NCBI GenBank assembly: GCA_934149155.1
Contig: CAKPDZ010000002.1
Span: 1 to 54,054 of the forward strand
Direction: 5' to 3'
Origin: an uncultured Clostridia bacterium
GTDB taxonomy: Bacteria; Bacillota; Clostridia; TANB77; CAG-508
DNA: 54,054 nucleotides
Within the stretch, counting starts at the first letter, position 1. Every line of letters begins with the position of its first letter. The notes beneath the pieces were generated by a model, which saw only the letters and a program-made list of their open reading frames with translations, was not told the DNA's origin and ran no database searches. Position numbers and translations under genes: made by a program. Positions 9,059-18,095 of this stretch are shown here, piece by piece.

Positions 9059-9481
9059 TAATTCTGCCCAATTTTTCATATAAACTTTTCCATTTGAAAA
9101 ATATACATCAATAGCTTTAAGACTTAGTGGTTCTTGATAATGTTTTAATATAGTGGTGCCTACTCCTGGTATTTCACTTTCACTTGTAGAACTAGGCTCT
9201 CCTAACATGCTTTTTACTTGTTCTTCTGTCATTCCTTTTTCGATTTTATCGTAATTCTCTTTTGTAATAGCACTTGTAGCTTGTTGTTGAGTTGTTGATG
9301 TAGATGTTTGTGTATTAGTTTCATCATTCGGACTGACAACAGCTCCAATTACACCTATAATAAAAATTGCAAGTAATACTCCTCTTAAAACTGGATGTGT
9401 CATATTTTTTCCACATTTGGGACATTTTTTTGCACTACTACTTACTTCTGCCCCACATTCTTTACAATGTTTTAATGCCAT
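9056..9481 (-). CDS. Zinc-ribbon membrane protein with SmpA/BLIP-like domain
   Basis: 141 residues. N-terminal zinc ribbon (CKECGAE ... CPKCGKN, residues 6-25), one membrane segment at ~32-48 (GVLLAIFIIGVIGAVV), a Ser/Thr/Gln linker, then a small domain with IEKGMTEEQVKSMLGEP, the signature of SmpA/OmlA and DUF3862-type BLIP-like folds. It is probably anchored in the membrane with the C-terminal domain outside. Found between the tail tube gene and the XRE cargo genes, it is likely a lysogenic-conversion gene rather than a virion part. Function unknown. Confidence 0.65.
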   Translation of the reverse strand: MALKHCKECGAEVSSSAKKCPKCGKNMTHPVLRGVLLAIFIIGVIGAVVSPNDETNTQTSTSTTQQQATSAITKENYDKIEKGMTEEQVKSMLGEPSSTSESEIPGVGTTILKHYQEPLSLKAIDVYFSNGKVYMKNWAEL

Positions 9482-9577
9482 AATACAATTCCCCCTTAAA
9501 ATTTAATTCAAGGAAATTATATTACAATATTTTACAATTTGCAACTATTTTTTACATTATTTTACAAACAATATTTA

Positions 9578-10018
9578 TTATTCTTCCGGAATATCTATTG
9601 CTGGTTCTGCAGTTGGTGCCAAATGCATTGTAAATCCATTTAAGTCCCCACTAGCTCCACCTTTAATAGTTGTTCTAACCTTACTTTTAAAACTAACTAC
9701 AATTCCATTAGACAATGTATATTTCCAAAAATATGTCTTTTTACTGTCTTCTAAATCACTTGCTACTTTTATATTAGCTGTAGCAGATGGGTTTTCCATA
9801 TTAAATTCAAAATCATACTTTTGAGCTGGCTTTAATCCATATTGTGATGTTTCAAATACAGTATTATCCAAGTCTGTAGTATCTATTTCGTTTGGTTCTC
9901 CTCCTATATCAGGAGTATTTTTTAAACCTTTTATTTTTGTATATGTACCAGAACCTGTTTCACTATACTCTAATTTAGCACCATTCATTGTGCTGTAATT
10001 TTTCTCTGTCTCTTCCAT
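9578..10018 (-). CDS. Major tail tube protein
   Basis: 146 residues, ATG 10018 after AGGAGG. The sequence (TMNGAKLEYSETGSG, ... EIDTTDLDNTVFETS, ... LNGFTMHLAPT) matches the TP901-1-type major tail protein family that polymerises into the tail tube. Its place after the tail completion and before the chaperone/tape-measure genes is canonical, although a cargo island is inserted after it. No CGG in frame. Confidence 0.8.
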   Translation of the reverse strand: MEETEKNYSTMNGAKLEYSETGSGTYTKIKGLKNTPDIGGEPNEIDTTDLDNTVFETSQYGLKPAQKYDFEFNMENPSATANIKVASDLEDSKKTYFWKYTLSNGIVVSFKSKVRTTIKGGASGDLNGFTMHLAPTAEPAIDIPEE

Positions 10019-10033
10019 ATGTTCCTCCTTTAT

Positions 10034-10402
10034 TTATAATAATTTATTATTTATCTCATTATAAGTAGCATTACCACTTATTTTTATCTTTTTTATGTTA
10101 TTTTCTATTGATACATCTTCCGAATTGCATTTAAAATTAAGTTCTTTTAGTTTTTCCATAATCTTATCTGAGGCATTATCTACTATTTGAGTAGTATTTT
10201 CTGTTGATTGAACTCTTCTTGTTATATATCCTGTTAAAGATACTCTGTAAGTATAATTATGATCAAAGTCACTATTGACAAAAGTCTTGTTTACTTGATA
10301 TCCAAAATAAGTAATATTGTCTTCTACAATGTCATCTGATATTAATTCTCCACAGTCAATACTCTCTATTTCATTTAATTTATTTTGAATTATAGTTCTC
10401 AT
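10034..10402 (-). CDS. Tail completion/terminator-like protein
   Basis: 122 residues, overlapping the HK97-gp10-like gene by 4 bases. Alternating charged and hydrophobic residues without motifs; the order head closure, gp10-like, this gene, tail tube is the standard order for the tail terminator. Assignment is therefore positional. Confidence 0.6.
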   Translation of the reverse strand: MRTIIQNKLNEIESIDCGELISDDIVEDNITYFGYQVNKTFVNSDFDHNYTYRVSLTGYITRRVQSTENTTQIVDNASDKIMEKLKELNFKCNSEDVSIENNIKKIKISGNATYNEINNKLL

Positions 10403-10905
10403 AATGCCTCCTTTATAGCTTTTCTTATATTTTCTTTATATAGTTCTATATCTTCTTCTAACACTGGTTTCCAGTGTGGTTTTGGTTTCTGTGCTTTTGC
10501 AATATAAAACTCTACTCCGTCAATTAGAATAGTCTTTCCTATTGGTCTATCAACTTCATTTGCAGGAACATACCAATACTGATATCCACTTACATGAAAT
10601 GTTTTGGTATGTCCAATATGTGGTTCTAATGCATAAGTTCCTGTTCCATTTTCAATCATTCTACCAATTAAATATCCATCTTTGCTTTTTAAATCAGTAA
10701 AAATTTCTGTTTTTATTTTATCATTTTGAATTTCAGTTTCTCCTTTTTGTATGCTATTAACATATTTTCCAGAAGAAAAGCCTAGTTTTTCTATAACATC
10801 TTTTTTTATTTGTTCGGCAGTTTCCTCTTGTGCTTTTATCAGATTTTCTTTCAACCTTTTTTCAAATTTGCTTAAGTCATTGCCAAGCTCTTTAATATTT
10901 TTCAT
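10399..10905 (-). CDS. HK97 gp10-like head-tail protein
   Basis: 168 residues. The C-terminal AKAQKPKPHWKPVLEED stretch (residues ~145-160) is characteristic of the HK97 gp10 family, and a GTGTYALEPHIGHTK region precedes it. These proteins act at the head-tail interface. It overlaps both neighbours by 4 bases (ATGA type), so it is translationally coupled. Confidence 0.75.
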   Translation of the reverse strand: MKNIKELGNDLSKFEKRLKENLIKAQEETAEQIKKDVIEKLGFSSGKYVNSIQKGETEIQNDKIKTEIFTDLKSKDGYLIGRMIENGTGTYALEPHIGHTKTFHVSGYQYWYVPANEVDRPIGKTILIDGVEFYIAKAQKPKPHWKPVLEEDIELYKENIRKAIKEAL

Positions 10906-11231
10906 ACTAATTCTATGACTACTCCTTTACTATTTACTGATTTTATCCTATATTTAGTTTCATTTATAAATATATAATATTGGCTTATATTATCTGATTT
11001 ATTGTTGAGTTTTTTACTTAATAAATCTTCTAAATTTCTTAATGGAGTTTTTATTCTTAACATGTTTACAATGCTTGCACCATAAATATTAGCACTTATT
11101 TCGTCGTCTAGTTCTTGTCTTTGAATGTCATAGTCTTTTATTTTTTGAAAGTTTTCTATATAACTACCATTAGCTTGTTTACTTTTAACTACTTTTTTTA
11201 ATGTAATCTTTTCTAACCTTCTTACTAACAT
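10902..11231 (-). CDS. Head closure (head-tail joining) protein
   Basis: 109 residues, beginning MLVRRLEKITLKKVV and with IRTKTPLRN-like core (IKTPLRNLEDLL) and YRIKSVN near the end. Size and order (connector, closure, gp10-like) fit SPP1 gp16/HK97 gp7-type stoppers. It overlaps the adaptor gene stop by one base and the gp10-like gene by four. Confidence 0.65.
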   Translation of the reverse strand: MLVRRLEKITLKKVVKSKQANGSYIENFQKIKDYDIQRQELDDEISANIYGASIVNMLRIKTPLRNLEDLLSKKLNNKSDNISQYYIFINETKYRIKSVNSKGVVIELV

Positions 11232-11530
11232 TATTTAATCCTCCTTAATCCTGATTTTATAATGTCATTTCTCAATTTTTCTATGATATCCTCAAAAGAA
11301 CTTGATACTCCACTTTCACTTGTACTTTGCATGCCTTCTGCACCTCTGCAAAGATATATTGCTTTAGTAGCTCTTTTGATATATGGAAATAACCTTGTGT
11401 CCTCTTTTTGTCTATTAGAAATATCAGAGGCAATAGAACTAACTTCCTCTAATATTTCTTCTATAACATCATCGTCACCTCTATAATTAGGTCCTAAATC
11501 ATTTATTATCTTTTCTATATTATCGTCCAT
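11231..11530 (-). CDS. Head-tail adaptor (gp6-like connector)
   Basis: 99 residues, all-helical, with SNRQKEDTRLFPYIKRATKA in the middle. Short helical proteins after the major capsid gene that form the adaptor ring below the portal have this form (HK97 gp6/SPP1 gp15 type). Coupled to the head closure gene. Confidence 0.65.
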   Translation of the reverse strand: MDDNIEKIINDLGPNYRGDDDVIEEILEEVSSIASDISNRQKEDTRLFPYIKRATKAIYLCRGAEGMQSTSESGVSSSFEDIIEKLRNDIIKSGLRRIK

Positions 11531-11548
11531 TTTCTATTGCCTCCTTGT

Positions 11549-11656
11549 TTATTCTTTTTTGGTTTTTGGTTCAACTTCTTTTGTTTCTTCTTTTTTAGCT
11601 TTTGACTTAACTTCTTTTTCTACTTTATTTACTTTTAGTCCTATAAATGTTGCCAT
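11549..11656 (-). CDS. Very small Lys/Glu-rich phage protein
   Basis: 35 residues from ATG 11656 (GGAGGTACTAAG upstream). MATFIGLKVNKVEKE opening, then Lys/Glu-rich. Tiny proteins of this type with an MATFxGLKV start are common between capsid and connector genes in Firmicute phages. Role unknown. Confidence 0.6.
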   Translation of the reverse strand: MATFIGLKVNKVEKEVKSKAKKEETKEVEPKTKKE

Positions 11657-11667
11657 CTTAGTACCTC

Positions 11668-12654
11668 CTATCCTTCATATGAGCAGTATACACCAGCTAA
11701 TTTGTTCTCATATACATGTCCATATAAATTGTTATTTCTATACTTAAATACATTGTCATCAGCAATTTGGTCTTCATCTGGTGTAAAGTATTTAATAAAT
11801 TGATCCATAGCTGTTACAGCAGCAGATTTTTCAACACATAAGAAGTTGATTTCTTTTCCACCTTCTATTAATTCGTAATAGTCTGATGTTGAAGGATTTC
11901 CTGTTGGAGCAGATACTTTTGAATATGCGTCTGATGATTTTGTGTAATATGTTTTTCCTGATACCACAGCCGTATCTGTTGATTTAATATATGTGTCTTT
12001 AGCTTTTTGATATCCGTAGTTTTCTTTTCCATCATTTAATGTTACAGCTGTATACATTCTTGTTTGAGGTACTTCAATTATTGTTGCAAATCTTTCTAAA
12101 ACTTTCTTTGATTTAGTTGTATCTAAATCATCTATCATTCCTTTTAATGTTGGTGTTATAAATAGGATTCTGTTTTCTGTTGAAACTTCATCCTCGTCCA
12201 TTTTATTTGTGCATGCTCTTAATGCACTTACAACTCCTGCACCATCAGAAATTGTTTCTTTTTTTCTTGATATTCCATCTACACCTGCTATTTTTGCAAT
12301 TCTTGCAGCATCTGTTTCTGGAACCACTTTAGTTCTTACAAACTCTCCAGATAATTTTGCAAATGGCAATCCTAGTGCTTCTTGATTGTCTAATCTATCG
12401 ATTCTTAAATCTTGGCTTCTTTCTTTGTCATATTTTATTGTTTCCCATTTAAACTTTGTTGAACCTTTTGTATATCCTGAATTTCTATCAAAGTCTCCTA
12501 AACCGTCCATGTCCAATTTAGCTACTTTGATTTCTCCATTTTGTCCTTTTTGTACTGTTGTTTCATCTCCATCTAATATAGATGTTTTTGCTTCATTTTT
12601 ATATACTTCATCTAATTTTGGTAAGTATATTGTTGCTAATTCAATATTATTCAT
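11668..12654 (-). CDS. Major capsid protein
   Basis: 328 residues directly downstream of the scaffold gene. The N-terminal part (LDGDETTVQKGQNGEI, DMDGLGDFDRNSGYTKG, DRLDNQEALGLPFAKLS) and the VPETDAARIAKIAG region match HK97-fold coat proteins of Firmicute siphoviruses. Residues ~205-260 form an insertion (YIKSTDTAVVSGKTYYTK) like an added surface domain. It has no CGG in frame, so the most abundant virion protein is free of the recoding signal. Confidence 0.8.
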   Translation of the reverse strand: MNNIELATIYLPKLDEVYKNEAKTSILDGDETTVQKGQNGEIKVAKLDMDGLGDFDRNSGYTKGSTKFKWETIKYDKERSQDLRIDRLDNQEALGLPFAKLSGEFVRTKVVPETDAARIAKIAGVDGISRKKETISDGAGVVSALRACTNKMDEDEVSTENRILFITPTLKGMIDDLDTTKSKKVLERFATIIEVPQTRMYTAVTLNDGKENYGYQKAKDTYIKSTDTAVVSGKTYYTKSSDAYSKVSAPTGNPSTSDYYELIEGGKEINFLCVEKSAAVTAMDQFIKYFTPDEDQIADDNVFKYRNNNLYGHVYENKLAGVYCSYEG

Positions 12655-12671
12655 TTTTCATTCTTCCTTTC

Positions 12672-13259
12672 TTATTTTAATCCCATTGCTTTTCTTATTG
12701 CTTCATCAGCACTTGGCTTATTACCAGATGGGTCTGGATTATATGGTGGTTTTTCCTTTGACCACTCATTTACAGCTTTTTCTACAATTCTGTCTTGAAT
12801 TGCTTTTATAAGCTTTGTCTTGTCTTGTAATTGTTCTGCTGTCATATTTTCATAATCAAACAGATTTAAAAATTCTGGGTCAAATGCTGTATCTTGTGTA
12901 GTTGCTATTTTAAAAGCTTCGTCTTTTAAATCTCTAGCATTTAACTTTCTTTGAATTTTTTCATTCTCTTCTGATTGTTTCTTCAACTGATATTGAAGTT
13001 TTTGAGTCTCGTTCATTTGAGCTAACTTTTCAGCCTCTGACTTTTGTGTGTCTTGTTCTAATTTCCATTGTTCTTTTAATTTCGTTTCATGTGTTTGTAT
13101 CGCTTTTTGAACTCTTCTATCAAATTCTGCTTGATATTCTTTGTTAGATAAAACATCATCAAAGGTCTGTGTCTGATTATTTTGATTATTATCCGTTGCG
13201 TTATTTGCCCCGTTTACATCAATATTTGTGTTATTTGAATTTTGATTTTCGCCTTCCAT
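12672..13259 (-). CDS. Phage scaffolding protein (DUF4355-like)
   Basis: 195 residues: a low-complexity Asn/Thr N-terminus, a long charged helix (YQAEFDRRVQKAIQTHETK, ... NEKIQRKLNARDLKDEAFKI), and a C-terminus PPYNPDPSGNKPSADEAI with an IRKAMGLK end. This is the layout of DUF4355 scaffold proteins, which guide capsid assembly and are removed later. Immediately upstream of the major capsid gene. Confidence 0.8.
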   Translation of the reverse strand: MEGENQNSNNTNIDVNGANNATDNNQNNQTQTFDDVLSNKEYQAEFDRRVQKAIQTHETKLKEQWKLEQDTQKSEAEKLAQMNETQKLQYQLKKQSEENEKIQRKLNARDLKDEAFKIATTQDTAFDPEFLNLFDYENMTAEQLQDKTKLIKAIQDRIVEKAVNEWSKEKPPYNPDPSGNKPSADEAIRKAMGLK

Positions 13260-13349
13260 ATTTTCTCCTATCCCAATTTGTTCTTCTGCCCAAATTGTTA
13301 CATTTAAAAATTCTGTTGTTCTTTTTAGCCTGCAATCAGTAAAAAGGCA

Positions 13350-13378
13350 TAAAAAATAGACGTACGTCTACGCCTAAA
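13350..13378 (-). terminator. Terminator/pause site between minor head and scaffold genes
   Basis: On the minus strand the perfect palindrome TAGACGTACGTCTA is followed by TTTTTT. A 5-bp stem with a 4-base loop is short, so it may attenuate rather than stop transcription. It lies in the only sizeable gap (13,260-13,410) of the head module; nothing else was seen there. Confidence 0.45.
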
Positions 13379-13410
13379 ATTTATAATTATAAAATGTTAT
13401 TAACTTGTTA

Positions 13411-14374
13411 TTATTTAATATAAGTTATAAATGAACGACACCAATGGAATCCGTCGTTTATTGGTGGCATGTTTAATCCTGTTATTAATCCATAACATCT
13501 GTATTTAGTTATTTTGTCATCATTCCTACTGTATCGTTCAAACTCATTCCAGTCATGTACAAAAAATTCTTGATTGTTTAAACTTTTGCACATCCTAGTT
13601 GTTACATTATCTTTTATTGCAACAAATCTTACTTTTGCATTTTCATCAAAACTATAAATACCTTCTACTTTTGCTTTGTTATTTATTCCAATAAGTGTTA
13701 AATCTAAGTCGCCACTTATCTTATCTCCATTTATATTAAGCTTAGAATTTTGTTGGTGCTTAATTAAATTTTGATATATATCATTTGTTATATCAGGTGC
13801 TTTTCCTTGCTGTAAATCGATTGTAGTTTGTCTATATATTGAATTTGCATTGTATTTTATTATTGCTTCTATATATTCATTCCATGTATATCCGTTTTGC
13901 ATTCGGCATAGTCATTAAAGCAAGAAAAATTGTATCTGGTACTACTGATACTTTTTTCTTGTTTTTTAATGTCTTTTTTACTTCTTCTTGTCCTTGTTTG
14001 TAATAATAATTTGCATCTTCATGCATTATTTGTTTTTCTTGTTTTTCTAACTTGTTTTGTTCTTCTATGTATGCAGAATAAATAAGTAATTCTAGTATTT
14101 CATTATTCTTTACTCTAGTTCTTTTATAGATGTTTCTAGCTTTTATCCCAAAATCCCCTGTAAGCCATCCTTTGTCTTGCCATTCTTCTATATATACATC
14201 TACTTTTTTCTTTAAATTGCCATTTGCTATACTGTATAAATAATTAAAATCGAAATCTATACTATTAAATATTTCTTGAAGTTTGTTTTGTGTCTGTTTG
14301 CTTGTCCTTTGATATATTGTTTTCATTTTTTGCATCTGTTGATTGTGATACTTCCACATTTCCATTTGTATCAC
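13411..14374 (-). CDS. Minor head protein (SPP1 gp7-like), +1 recoded at CGG
   Basis: N-terminal part from about 14374 (YYQRT-type helical region), with the true start possibly one of the Met codons within the first 20 because the portal gene overlaps by 110 bases. CGG at codon 161 (13894-13892, GCA AAA CGG ATA) breaks the frame; the zero frame ends 4 codons later. Skipping C gives AKGYTWNEYIEAIIKY, which continues the protein to 320 residues. The C-terminus carries the SPP1 gp7 signature (VRFVAIKDNVTTRMCKSL, TGLNMPPINDGFHWCRS). The downstream frame starts in the middle of the same domain, so it is not a separate gene. Confidence 0.8.
13892..13895 (-). other. +1 recoding site (CGGA) in minor head gene
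   Basis: AAA CGG ATA in the zero frame; AAA (C) GGA TAT continues. 964 bases minus one is exactly 321 codons. Confidence 0.8.
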
Positions 14375-15888
14375 CTACTTTTCTATTATCTTTTATTTCA
14401 TATTGTTTGTTATCTTGTCCAATTTCAGCCATATTTTCTAAATTCTTTTCCAGATTTGCTTGATTTTGTTTGTCCACCTTTTCAAGTTCTGATATGCTGT
14501 CTAAATCATCAGGTAACATATCAATTATGCTTGCATCACTTAACAATCCTCTTAATTTCAATGCTCTTGCTGTTTCTGTATCTTTGTCGGTTGGTAGATT
14601 TCTTTGCAAATCTATTTTTATGCTTCTAAAGTCATAGGACTTATGTTTTCTTTTATTAATTCTATCTATAATTGTTTCCCATCTTCTTAATATTGCTTGT
14701 TTAAAATGTTTATCTGCATCTGTTATCATTTGTTCTAATGCAAAGAACTTTCTATCTAATGCACTTGCATTATCTGCATTTGTAAAACCTAAGTCTGTTA
14801 TATTTGGAACTCCACTTATCATAGCAATTAAATCTATTAATGTTTTTTTATGATTTTCTAACGCTGTATCTTGCACACTTTTTTCAATCCAAGCTATATC
14901 TCCCGAATTATCTGGTGTGTAAAACACTTGCATTTTAAGCATTGTTTCATCGTTTTGTTTTCTTTCTGGATTCTCAATCATAATCGTGTTTCCTTTTTCA
15001 TCTTTTTCAACTTCTCCGCTGTTTATTAGTTTTTTCTATAAGTAGTGGTATATCAGGATCGTAACCTGTTATTTTTAATTTTGCATCGTCATTGTATTGG
15101 AACGTGTTTCTACTGTTTTGGATTACTCTTTCATAAGCACAAATTAAAGAAACTACCAATTCAAAACTTGATAGTCCCATTTCATTTTCTATTGCTATGC
15201 AAGGAATCATATTCCATTTACTTTTTTCAAATCTTTGTTTATCTTCTTGTAATTTTTTATAATCATTTGGTGTAGGTGAATAATATCTTTTTCCATTTAT
15301 TGTTGTTAATTCTACTATTGTTATATCAGCACCATTTTTATCCCTTTCAGTCCATTTTCTTAGTTGTCCTATTTGTTTTACTGGTGTTGAATAGTCAAAT
15401 ATTCCTATTGTATTTAAAGCACTTTGTTTTGTATATACTATTTCATTATCCTCGTTTTCGTATAACACCTCATAACACCCACGCATTCCAAAATAATCAA
15501 ATGCTAAATCAAAAAATTCTGTTGCATCATCATTATATTTGCTTATATAATCTATTAATACTTTTAGTTCTTCATCTTTATTTGTATCTGCATTAAATAC
15601 TTTGTTAAGTAGTTTCTTTATTATATTCAACTTTGTTGGGTCTGATATTTTTTCGACATCATATATAGGTGCTTTTCCTGCAAAGTATCCAGTTACCATT
15701 GAATTAATATAATTTTCAAATGCTACTTTTATTTTATTATCATCTAAACTTACTAACTCTGAATTATCTGTTTTTCTTCTTATTCTTTCATATAGTTGTT
15801 TTCTTGCATTCCATTCTTTATCTGCTAGCATCAATATTTGCGCTACACTATTTTCGTTTTCTAATGTTTCTGGGTTCCATTGTATCAT
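14265..15888 (-). CDS. Portal protein (SPP1 gp6-like), +1 recoded at CGG
   Basis: ATG 15888 after a GGAGG site. The first 290 residues form the stem and wing part (QWNPETLENENS, KQLYERIRRKT). CGG at codon 291 (15018-15016, AAA CAG CGG AGA) throws the zero frame into a stop two codons later. Skipping C yields TNKQGEVEKDEKGNTIM and then the clip/crown part (KMQVFYTPDNSGDIAWI, MISGVPNITD), giving 540 residues, close to usual for phage_prot_Gp6 portals. The AISGVPxxTD-like motif lies only in the second part, so both parts are needed for a dodecameric portal. Confidence 0.85.
15016..15019 (-). other. +1 recoding site (CGGA) in portal gene
   Basis: CAG CGG AGA AGT TGA in the zero frame; CAG (C) GGA GAA GTT GAA continues. 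Whole-codon length (541) results only from a one-base skip. Confidence 0.85.
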
Positions 15889-15899
15889 TTTGTTTCCTC

Positions 15900-17190
15900 C
15901 TATAAAGGTTTTATATAACCAAATTGCAATTTCTTTTGGTTTATGTATTTTTCTACTGCATATCTCATTGCATCCATCAAATGGTTAAAATCATCTATTG
16001 GTCTATTTATTTTGTTACCAAACTTGTCCTCATCCCAAGTATAGTTACTTATTTCTGTTATAAAATTTACACATCTAGGATGTATTATTATTTCAAAGTC
16101 TTGTATAAATTGAATACCATTATTTATACTGTCTTTTCCTTTTAATGCTCCTATAATATGTCTTATTCCTAATCCTCTCAATTCATCTATTGACTTTGGC
16201 TCTGCACTATCTGCTGTTATTTTTTCTTTTGAGTAGCCCATTTGATTTATTTTATCGTATATTGCTTTATTGCTCATTCCTTTTTGATATATTTCGTCAT
16301 ATACATAAATCTTCTTATTTTTTAAATCTATTGCACCGCAAAATAGTGCTGTTGGGTCGTTTGTATAACCAAAATCTAACCCAAAAGCACTATCTAAGTT
16401 TCTTATTGTATTTAATTCAAATTCTTCTTCTTTCCAATTTTCATATACTAATCCATCTACTATACCCCAGTTACCTAATCCAGCAACTTGATATCTTCTA
16501 GGATTATTCTTTTTCATTCTTTCAAATACTTTTTTATCTGCTTCGTCTAGCCACTCATTACAAAGGTAATTTGTTGTCATTGCTAATATATCGTCATCTT
16601 TAACATCAAAGAATCTTTTCTTTATCCAATGATGTTCATTCCAAGGATTTAGTGTTATTGTTATTTGTTTAAATAAACCTTCTGGAACTTCTCCGTCTTA
16701 TACTTTCATCTATTACATCAAAATCAGATTCTTTTGTTATTTCGTATGCTTCTTCTATCCATAGCCAACACAAAACACCAATATCTACTGATATTGATGT
16801 TACTTTTAATGGGTCATCTAAACCTCTAAAATATATTTTCTGTCCTGTAGGCTTATATGTCATTTCTAATGGGCTTTCTTTTATTTCCCAGAAACTATCT
16901 ACTTGTAATCTATGTATTGCCCATTTTAATTCTGTAAAACAACTATCTTTTAATGTTCTAAATGTTTTTCTAATTACAAGTGTATTAGCTTCTTTATATT
17001 TCATCATGTTGCTTATTATCCATAATGCTGTTGTCTTTGATTTTTTACTTGCTCTTGAACCTTTACATACTCTATATCTACATTTGCAATGCCAATATTC
17101 TGCGTAACCTTTTCCAACTATACTTTGCAACGATAATTTATTTATTTGTTGCTGTGTATTCCTATTTATTACTTTATTCTGTAATGTCAT
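15900..17190 (-). CDS. Terminase large subunit, +1 recoded at CGG
   Basis: ATPase part first: Walker A-like GSRASKKSKTT (residues ~44-54), Walker B region LCWLWIEEAYE (~140). CGG at codon 166 (16695-16693, ATA AGA CGG AGA) precedes a zero-frame stop 8 codons on. Skipping C gives ESIRGEVPEGLFKQIT then LTLNPWNEHHW-like sequence (TLNPWNEHHWIKKRFF), the invariant motif block of Terminase_6/Terminase_3 proteins, then the nuclease part (GLDFGYTNDPTALF, DSAEPKSIDEL). Full length 429 residues is normal. The shift falls inside the conserved IRGE motif, the clearest single case in the window. Start overlaps the small subunit stop by 17 bases. Confidence 0.9.
16693..16696 (-). other. +1 recoding site (CGGA) in terminase large subunit gene
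   Basis: AGA CGG AGA in the zero frame; AGA (C) GGA GAA GTT continues and restores the family motif IRGEVPEG. Confidence 0.9.
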
Positions 17191-17593
17191 CTTGTATCAC
17201 CACTGGTATATTGCCAGTTACGTCTACTTTTTCTTTGAACGTTCCATATCTCTTACCAAGTAATTCCGCACATTTAGTTCTATCTTGTAATGAAGCATCT
17301 AACCCGAATTGGTCTTTTTCTTCTCCTCGCATTACTTTTGTTAAATATTGCAACACTTCATCTTGAGAGGCAATTCTACTATTTTCTTTTTCTTGAAGTT
17401 TTATTTGAATAAATTTGTCTAGTTTTGACAAGTTTTGCGAACCTATCCTATTAAGATTCTTTCCTTTGTATCCAGCTCTTTTGCAAGCTTCTGTTGCATT
17501 TGCTATTTCTATATAGTAATCAATAAATCTCTTTTGCATTTCTGTTAATGAATTGTATTGTTTTTCTATGTCTTCATCTTCCATCTGCCTCAC
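17174..17593 (-). CDS. Terminase small subunit
   Basis: 139 residues. Helix-turn-helix part TEMQKRFIDYYIEIANATE with CKRAGYKGKNLNRIGSQNL is typical of Terminase_2-type small subunits, which recognise the pac/cos site. A second helical part follows (DEVLQYLTKVMRGEEKD) and an oligomerisation tail (KCAELLGKRYGTFKEKV). Immediately upstream of and overlapping the large subunit. Confidence 0.85.
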   Translation of the reverse strand: MRQMEDEDIEKQYNSLTEMQKRFIDYYIEIANATEACKRAGYKGKNLNRIGSQNLSKLDKFIQIKLQEKENSRIASQDEVLQYLTKVMRGEEKDQFGLDASLQDRTKCAELLGKRYGTFKEKVDVTGNIPVVIQDDITE

Positions 17594-17855
17594 TTCCTTT
17601 TCTATGTTCTTCTACTAAGTATTTCATTACATCTACTTTACTATAACATTCTTCTTTTTGTTTATATCTTTCTTGTAATTCAAGTTTGTTTGTTTCTTTA
17701 TTGTGTATTTCTACTTTTTCTCTTTTTAATATTTGATATTTAGTGCAATATTTGCAATTCTTTTCACTATAAAATTGAAAACTATTTATTTTGTATATTT
17801 GTCCTTTTGTAGATAAGGCATATAATAATTTATTTATATTTTTATTTACATTCAT
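17574..17855 (-). CDS. Hypothetical phage protein with CxxC
   Basis: 93 residues from the second Met codon (17855). Contains NCKYCTKYQILK (single CxxC) and a long charged helix. It overlaps the terminase small subunit start by 20 bases. A DNA/RNA-binding accessory of the packaging block is possible, but nothing specific is recognised. Confidence 0.5.
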   Translation of the reverse strand: MNVNKNINKLLYALSTKGQIYKINSFQFYSEKNCKYCTKYQILKREKVEIHNKETNKLELQERYKQKEECYSKVDVMKYLVEEHRKGSEADGR

Positions 17856-17865
17856 CATTCTACTC

Positions 17866-17985
17866 CTAAATTATAGATGTCATAGTCTTATGATTTTTCA
17901 AGCAATCTTTTGCACTCCAGTACTTAAGACCTTTTTCTTTGCATTTCTTTATGTACTCTTCTGCTTTTTGTTTTGTCCATTTCAT
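17866..17985 (-). CDS. Very small basic phage protein
   Basis: 39 residues from ATG 17985 (AAAGGAGAAAGAAG upstream), stop 17866. MKWTKQKAEEYIKKCKE opening, Lys-rich. The strong ribosome binding site and the spacing to the next gene support translation. Function unknown. Confidence 0.5.
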   Translation of the reverse strand: MKWTKQKAEEYIKKCKEKGLKYWSAKDCLKNHKTMTSII

Positions 17986-18095
17986 TCTTCTTTCTCCTTT
18001 TTGGTTTATAATTAAAACAGATGCTGTAGTTTTTACAATCGTTGCATCTGTTTTTCATACAATATTTCATATTCATATGTTACTCTTTTCTTTCT

